This document shows, piece after piece, positions 6,488 to 9,545 of a DNA stretch of 9,545 nt (positions are counted from its first letter, which is position 1; each line of letters begins with the position of its first letter). The position numbers and the translations under genes are program-made. The DNA lies in assembly GCA_019116185.1 (NCBI GenBank), contig DXCD01000156.1, forward strand, positions 1-9,545. The letters are read 5' to 3'. The notes under the pieces were generated by a model, which saw only the letters and a program-made list of their open reading frames with translations, was not told the DNA's origin and ran no database searches. Source of the DNA: Candidatus Mediterraneibacter stercorigallinarum (GTDB lineage Bacteria > Bacillota > Clostridia > Lachnospirales > Lachnospiraceae).

Positions 6488-6516
6488 TTTACAGAACACA
6501 AAAAGAGTGATAAAAT
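6488..6516 (+). promoter_or_regulatory. Probable sigma-A promoter of the yebC group
   Basis: TTTACA (6488-6493) and TAAAAT (6511-6516) are separated by 17 bases, and each matches the consensus at five of six positions. It lies just after mazF, giving a leader of about 45 bases before yebC. It would let yebC, the following unknown gene and perhaps metY be transcribed apart from the rex-mazF group. Confidence 0.6.
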
Positions 6517-6567
6517 TGTAAGGCAAAAAGTGAGCAAAAGTACAGAGAGAAGAGGAGATTTTATAAT

Positions 6568-7299
6568 ATGTCAGGACATTCAAAGTTTGCCAATATCAAA
6601 CATAAGAAAGAGAAAAATGATGCGGCAAAGGGAAAAATCTTTACAAAGATCGGCCGTGAGCTGGCGGTTGCTGTAAAGGAAGGCGGCGGCGCTGACCCGG
6701 CGAACAACAGCAGGCTGCGCGACGTTATCGCCAAGGCAAAGTCAAATAACATGCCCAATGATACGATCGAGAGAAATATCAAAAAAGCTGCCGGAGAGGG
6801 TTCGGCTGACAATTACGAGCATATTACATATGAAGGATACGGACCGAACGGTACGGCGATCATTGTAAAGACGCTGACAGACAATAAGAACAGGACGGCC
6901 TCCAATGTAAGGAACGCGTTTACCAAAGGAAACGGAAATGTAGGCACGCCGGGATGTGTCTCCTTTATGTTTGATGAGAAGGGACAGATCTTTGTCGCAA
7001 AAGAGGACTGTGACATGGATGCAGATGAGCTGATGATGCTCGCCCTTGACGCCGGAGCAGAGGATTTTGTTGAGGATGAGGAGAGCTATGAGATCCTGAC
7101 AGATCCGGAGGCATTCAGCGATGTCCGCCTGAAGCTGGAAGAGGCAGGGATCGTGATGGCAGAAGCAGAAGTGACAATGATCCCCCAGACATATGTGGAG
7201 CTGACCAGCGAAGAGGACATCAAGAATATCCAGAAGACGCTGGACCTGCTGGAAGAAGATGACGACGTTCAGGATGTATACCACAACTGGAACGAATAA
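6568..7299 (+). CDS. yebC: YebC/TACO1 family protein (DUF28)
   Basis: A 243-residue cytoplasmic protein, full length for the family. Hallmarks are GHSKFANIKHKK (3-14), NMPNDTIERNIKKA (61-74), YEGYGPNG (88-95), NRTASNVR (108-115) and the acidic C-terminal half with LDLLEEDDDVQ. The GHSK start places it in the TACO1-like branch and not the short YeeI/PmpR branch. Family members were long annotated as transcriptional regulators. Later work on TACO1 and bacterial YebC points to a translation role at difficult sequences such as proline runs. Both are family knowledge, not visible here. The AGAGGAG ribosome site (6551-6557) is ten bases from the ATG. A promoter-like pair lies upstream, and the next gene starts 12 bases after the stop. 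In many proteobacteria yebC sits near ruvC, but no ruv gene is here. Confidence 0.95.
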   Translation: MSGHSKFANIKHKKEKNDAAKGKIFTKIGRELAVAVKEGGGADPANNSRLRDVIAKAKSNNMPNDTIERNIKKAAGEGSADNYEHITYEGYGPNGTAIIVKTLTDNKNRTASNVRNAFTKGNGNVGTPGCVSFMFDEKGQIFVAKEDCDMDADELMMLALDAGAEDFVEDEESYEILTDPEAFSDVRLKLEEAGIVMAEAEVTMIPQTYVELTSEEDIKNIQKTLDLLEEDDDVQDVYHNWNE

Positions 7300-7311
7300 G
7301 AGGGATGCAGG

Positions 7312-8070
7312 ATGGAGATAAATACACTTCAGAAACAACTGACGGATCTATACAGGACGACCATGGATTATGAGTTCCGGAAGTCAACCTATGATAAGCG
7401 CATGGAAGCACTGAAGAAAACATACACAGGGCTTCTTGACGAGACAGCCCGCGCCTGCGATGCGTCAGATGAGGATCTGGAGAGTCTTGCGGCATGCATA
7501 CCGGAATATGTGGCAGGAGAACTTGCCTCGGAGACTTCGAAGCGGAAGAGAGACATAAAAAGTCTTGACCATAAGATGAACATGGTATCTTATTTTGTAC
7601 CTCTGATGGGCGGAATGCCTTCGGAAAAGGCTCCGGAGATTACGGGCAGGATGGTAGAGATCTGGAACGAGAAAATGCCTAAGTACAAGATCGCTCTTTC
7701 CACTTACGAGGGAATCAGGGACGGTTTTACGAAGGGGATGTTCTGTTATATTACCACCGCTGTGTGCAGGAGCCTTGATAAACCGGATGACTGTTATGAG
7801 CTCACTGCCCTCAGGCAATACCGGGATGAGTATCTGCTTTCTTTTGAGAGCGGAAAGAGCCTTGTAGAAGAGTATTATAATATTGCCCCTACTATCGTGA
7901 AGCGGATCAACAGACAGAAAAATGCCGGCGAGGTATACCGCGGCATATGGGACAGGTATTTAAGCCCATGTATCCGGTTGATAGAAGAAGACAAAAAAGA
8001 AGAGTGCAGGGAAGTGTACAGCCAGATGGTAAGAAAGCTGGAGAAGGAATATTTATATTCCGCGCTGTAG
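7312..8070 (+). CDS. Uncharacterised protein with CFI-box-like C-terminal domain
   Basis: A 252-residue soluble protein of unknown function. Residues 1-140 are mostly helical and charged, with likely short coiled coils at 15-50 and 70-92. No signal peptide or clear membrane helix is seen. Residues 145-198 carry CYITTAVCRSL, then ELTALRQYRDEYLL, GKSLVEEYY and IAPTIVKRI. That order matches the CFI-box C-terminal domain (CFIATAA, then LRxFRDxYLL, GxxLVxxYY, SPxV) found at the ends of many unrelated bacterial proteins; its role is not known. Here the box is followed by a further 50 residues, and Phe is replaced by Tyr. Three or four Cys lie near the box (145, 152, 161), which could suit metal or thiol chemistry, but that is a guess. 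ATG 7312 follows yebC by 12 bases with AAGAGGG (7298-7304), so the two are probably co-transcribed. Confidence 0.88.
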   Translation: MEINTLQKQLTDLYRTTMDYEFRKSTYDKRMEALKKTYTGLLDETARACDASDEDLESLAACIPEYVAGELASETSKRKRDIKSLDHKMNMVSYFVPLMGGMPSEKAPEITGRMVEIWNEKMPKYKIALSTYEGIRDGFTKGMFCYITTAVCRSLDKPDDCYELTALRQYRDEYLLSFESGKSLVEEYYNIAPTIVKRINRQKNAGEVYRGIWDRYLSPCIRLIEEDKKEECREVYSQMVRKLEKEYLYSAL

Positions 8071-8115
8071 CAGAAAATAATAACAAAAAGTCAGACAACA
8101 GGAAGGAGACGAAAG

Positions 8116-9390
8116 ATGAGTGATTACAGAATAGAGACAAAGTGTATTCAGTCCGGATATGAACCGGAGAACGGAGAGCCGAGGATTGTTCCGATCTATC
8201 AGAGCACCACGTTCCGGTATACGAGCAGCGAACAGATGGGACGTCTGTTTGATCTGGAAGAATCAGGATATTTCTATACAAGACTTCAGAATCCGACAAA
8301 CGACGCGGTGGCAGCAAAGATCTGTGACCTGGAAGGCGGTACAGCGGCAATGCTTACTTCCTCCGGCCAGGCGGCAAATTTCTATGCGGTTATGAACATC
8401 GCCCAGGCAGGCGACCATATCGTATGCGCATCCGCGCTGTATGGCGGTACATATAATCTCTATGCGCACACCATCCGAAAGATGGGGGTAGAGGCTACTT
8501 TCGTTGATCCGGACTGCACAGAGGAGGAACTGGAAGCTGCATTTCAGGAGAATACCAAAGCAGTGTTCGGTGAATCCATCGCGAATCCGGCGCTTGTTGT
8601 GCTTGACTTTGAGAAATTCGCCGAAGCAGCGCACAGGCATGGAGTTCCATTTATCGTTGACAATACATTTGCTACGCCTATCAACTGCCGCCCGTTTGAA
8701 TGGGGCGCGGATATCGTGACTCATTCCACGACGAAATATATGGACGGACATGCGGCATGTGTGGGCGGCGCTATCGTGGACAGCGGTAATTTTGACTGGA
8801 TGGCGCACGCGGAGAAATTCCCGGGGCTGACAACGCCGGACGAGACATACCACGGCATTGTCTATGCGGAAAAATTCGGGAAGGGCGCTTATATTACAAA
8901 GGCGACAGCTCAGCTCATGAGAGATCTGGGATCGATCCAGTCCCCCCAGAATGCCTTTCTTCTGAATATCGGGCTGGAGACACTGCACTTAAGGGTGCAG
9001 AGACACTGCGAGAACGCCGTGAAGGTAGCAGAGTATCTGAAAAATCATGAGAAGGTGGCATGGGTAAACTGCCCCTCCCTTCCGGGAGATAAATATTATG
9101 ACCTGGCACAGAAATATATGCCGAACGGAACATGCGGCGTGATCACTTTCGGCCTGAAAGGCGGAAGAGAAGCTGCTGTGGAGATGATGGATAAGCTGAA
9201 ACTGATAGCTATCGTTACACACGTGGCTGACGCAAGGAGCTGCGTCCTGCATCCGGCGAGCCATACACACCGCCAGATGAACGAGCAGGAGCTTATGGAG
9301 GCCGGAGTGCAGCCGGATCTGATCCGCTTCAGCGTCGGAATCGAGAATGCAGAAGATATCATAGCAGATGTGGAGCAGGCACTGAGATAA
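8116..9390 (+). CDS. metY: O-acetylhomoserine sulfhydrylase, PLP-dependent
   Basis: Makes homocysteine from O-acetyl-L-homoserine and sulfide in methionine synthesis, in the cytoplasm. The 424-residue length fits this branch of the Cys/Met-metabolism PLP family, which is longer than cystathionine synthases and lyases. Seen: YTRLQNPTN (54-62, phosphate-binding Tyr and Arg from a neighbouring subunit), SSGQAA (82-87), DNTFATP (182-188, Asp 182 to the PLP ring), HSTTKYMDGH with Schiff-base Lys 207, HPASHTHRQM (379-388) and RFSVGIE (404-410). An insertion around 228-262 is typical of sulfhydrylases. Use of methanethiol or a related lyase reaction cannot be excluded. GGAAGGAG (8101-8108) precedes ATG 8116. 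Only 45 bases separate it from the gene before, too short for a SAM riboswitch or T-box. The TAA stop is the first triplet of a repeat shared with the other end of the window. Confidence 0.94.
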   Translation: MSDYRIETKCIQSGYEPENGEPRIVPIYQSTTFRYTSSEQMGRLFDLEESGYFYTRLQNPTNDAVAAKICDLEGGTAAMLTSSGQAANFYAVMNIAQAGDHIVCASALYGGTYNLYAHTIRKMGVEATFVDPDCTEEELEAAFQENTKAVFGESIANPALVVLDFEKFAEAAHRHGVPFIVDNTFATPINCRPFEWGADIVTHSTTKYMDGHAACVGGAIVDSGNFDWMAHAEKFPGLTTPDETYHGIVYAEKFGKGAYITKATAQLMRDLGSIQSPQNAFLLNIGLETLHLRVQRHCENAVKVAEYLKNHEKVAWVNCPSLPGDKYYDLAQKYMPNGTCGVITFGLKGGREAAVEMMDKLKLIAIVTHVADARSCVLHPASHTHRQMNEQELMEAGVQPDLIRFSVGIENAEDIIADVEQALR

Positions 9391-9545
9391 ATCTGGATTT
9401 GTCGGGGAGACAGCCGGTAAATGAAACGTCCGAAAACCGTAGTTGATTTTAAGACGTATTCGTGGCGGGCGGGGATGTGGCTCAGGTTCCGGCTCCACGA
9501 TTTGGGAAAGACGTAAAAGGAATGGGATACAGCTAAAAACAATTT
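9388..9545 (+). repeat. Stop-codon-anchored dispersed repeat, copy B (runs off window)
   Basis: It starts at the metY stop codon with TAAATCTGGA and matches the minus-strand repeat at 278-117. The first two blocks are highly conserved. The part from about 9466 differs by small indels (an extra CTCAGG near 9481, and missing bases near 9494), and similarity fades after about 9530. Three hairpins correspond to those of copy A: 9399-9403 with 9409-9413 (loop GGGGA); 9426-9430 with 9453-9457, plus inner AAAA/TTTT (9433-9436, 9447-9450); and 9461-9465 with 9495-9499. There is no coding frame of note. The orientation relative to its gene is the same as in copy A. Confidence 0.85.

Noticed and set aside
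6742..7338. Long open frame antisense to yebC (198 codons) and other antisense frames over the real genes
   Set aside because: These are shadows of strongly conserved genes on the other strand, without ribosome sites or recognisable motifs.
8071..8115. SAM riboswitch or T-box ahead of metY
   Set aside because: The gap is 45 bases and A-rich, with no room for either structure and no T-box sequence.
9388..9545. Integron attC site (follows stop codons and has inverted structure)
   Set aside because: The two genes point in opposite directions and are core genes. There is no integrase, and the conserved attC core boxes are not arranged as expected.
9390..9545. Ordinary Rho-independent terminator after metY
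   Set aside because: None of the three hairpins is followed by a T-run, and the sequence conservation with the other copy exceeds what a terminator needs.

Overview
The window looks like chromosomal DNA of a low- to mid-GC Gram-positive anaerobe, most likely a gut Lachnospiraceae-type Clostridium relative. The grounds are strong AGGAGG-type ribosome sites, a Rex protein of clostridial type, an EndoA-like MazF downstream of alr, and a fused NnrE-NnrD. No phage, plasmid or transposase gene is visible. Gene density is high and most genes are housekeeping.

Layout. Positions 1-278 hold a 210-bp near-perfect palindrome and a repeat that begins at the stop codon of the first gene. A YdiF-type ABC-F ATPase runs leftward (276-2228). 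A divergent promoter region (2229-2488) separates it from rex, which has a consensus promoter and a hairpin-rich leader. Rightward follow rex, a bifunctional NAD(P)HX epimerase/dehydratase (nnr), alanine racemase (alr), a 190-bp spacer with a possible 39-codon ORF, and a MazF/EndoA endoribonuclease. A second promoter then precedes yebC, a CFI-box-type protein of unknown function, and an O-acetylhomoserine sulfhydrylase (metY). The window ends in a second copy of the repeat, which again starts at the stop codon.

How the genes fit together. Rex senses NADH/NAD+, and Nnr repairs hydrated NAD(P)H, so the start of the cluster concerns nicotinamide cofactors. Alr supplies D-alanine for peptidoglycan. 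MazF, YebC and the ABC-F protein all act on mRNA or the ribosome. MetY makes homocysteine by direct sulfhydrylation. The ABC-F/rex and alr/mazF neighbourhoods resemble those of Bacillus subtilis (ydiF near ydiH/rex; alr-ndoAI-ndoA).

The most unusual content is the repeat. Two diverged copies, in opposite orientation about 9.1 kb apart, each start at the TAA stop codon of an outward-facing gene. Each can fold into the same three hairpins, and the first hairpin keeps its pairing despite base changes. A third copy lies head-to-head with the left one and creates the 94-bp-arm palindrome. This looks like an uncharacterised structured 3'-UTR repeat. A second point of interest is a MazF with no recognisable MazE and with its expected UACAU cleavage sequence spanning its own stop codon.
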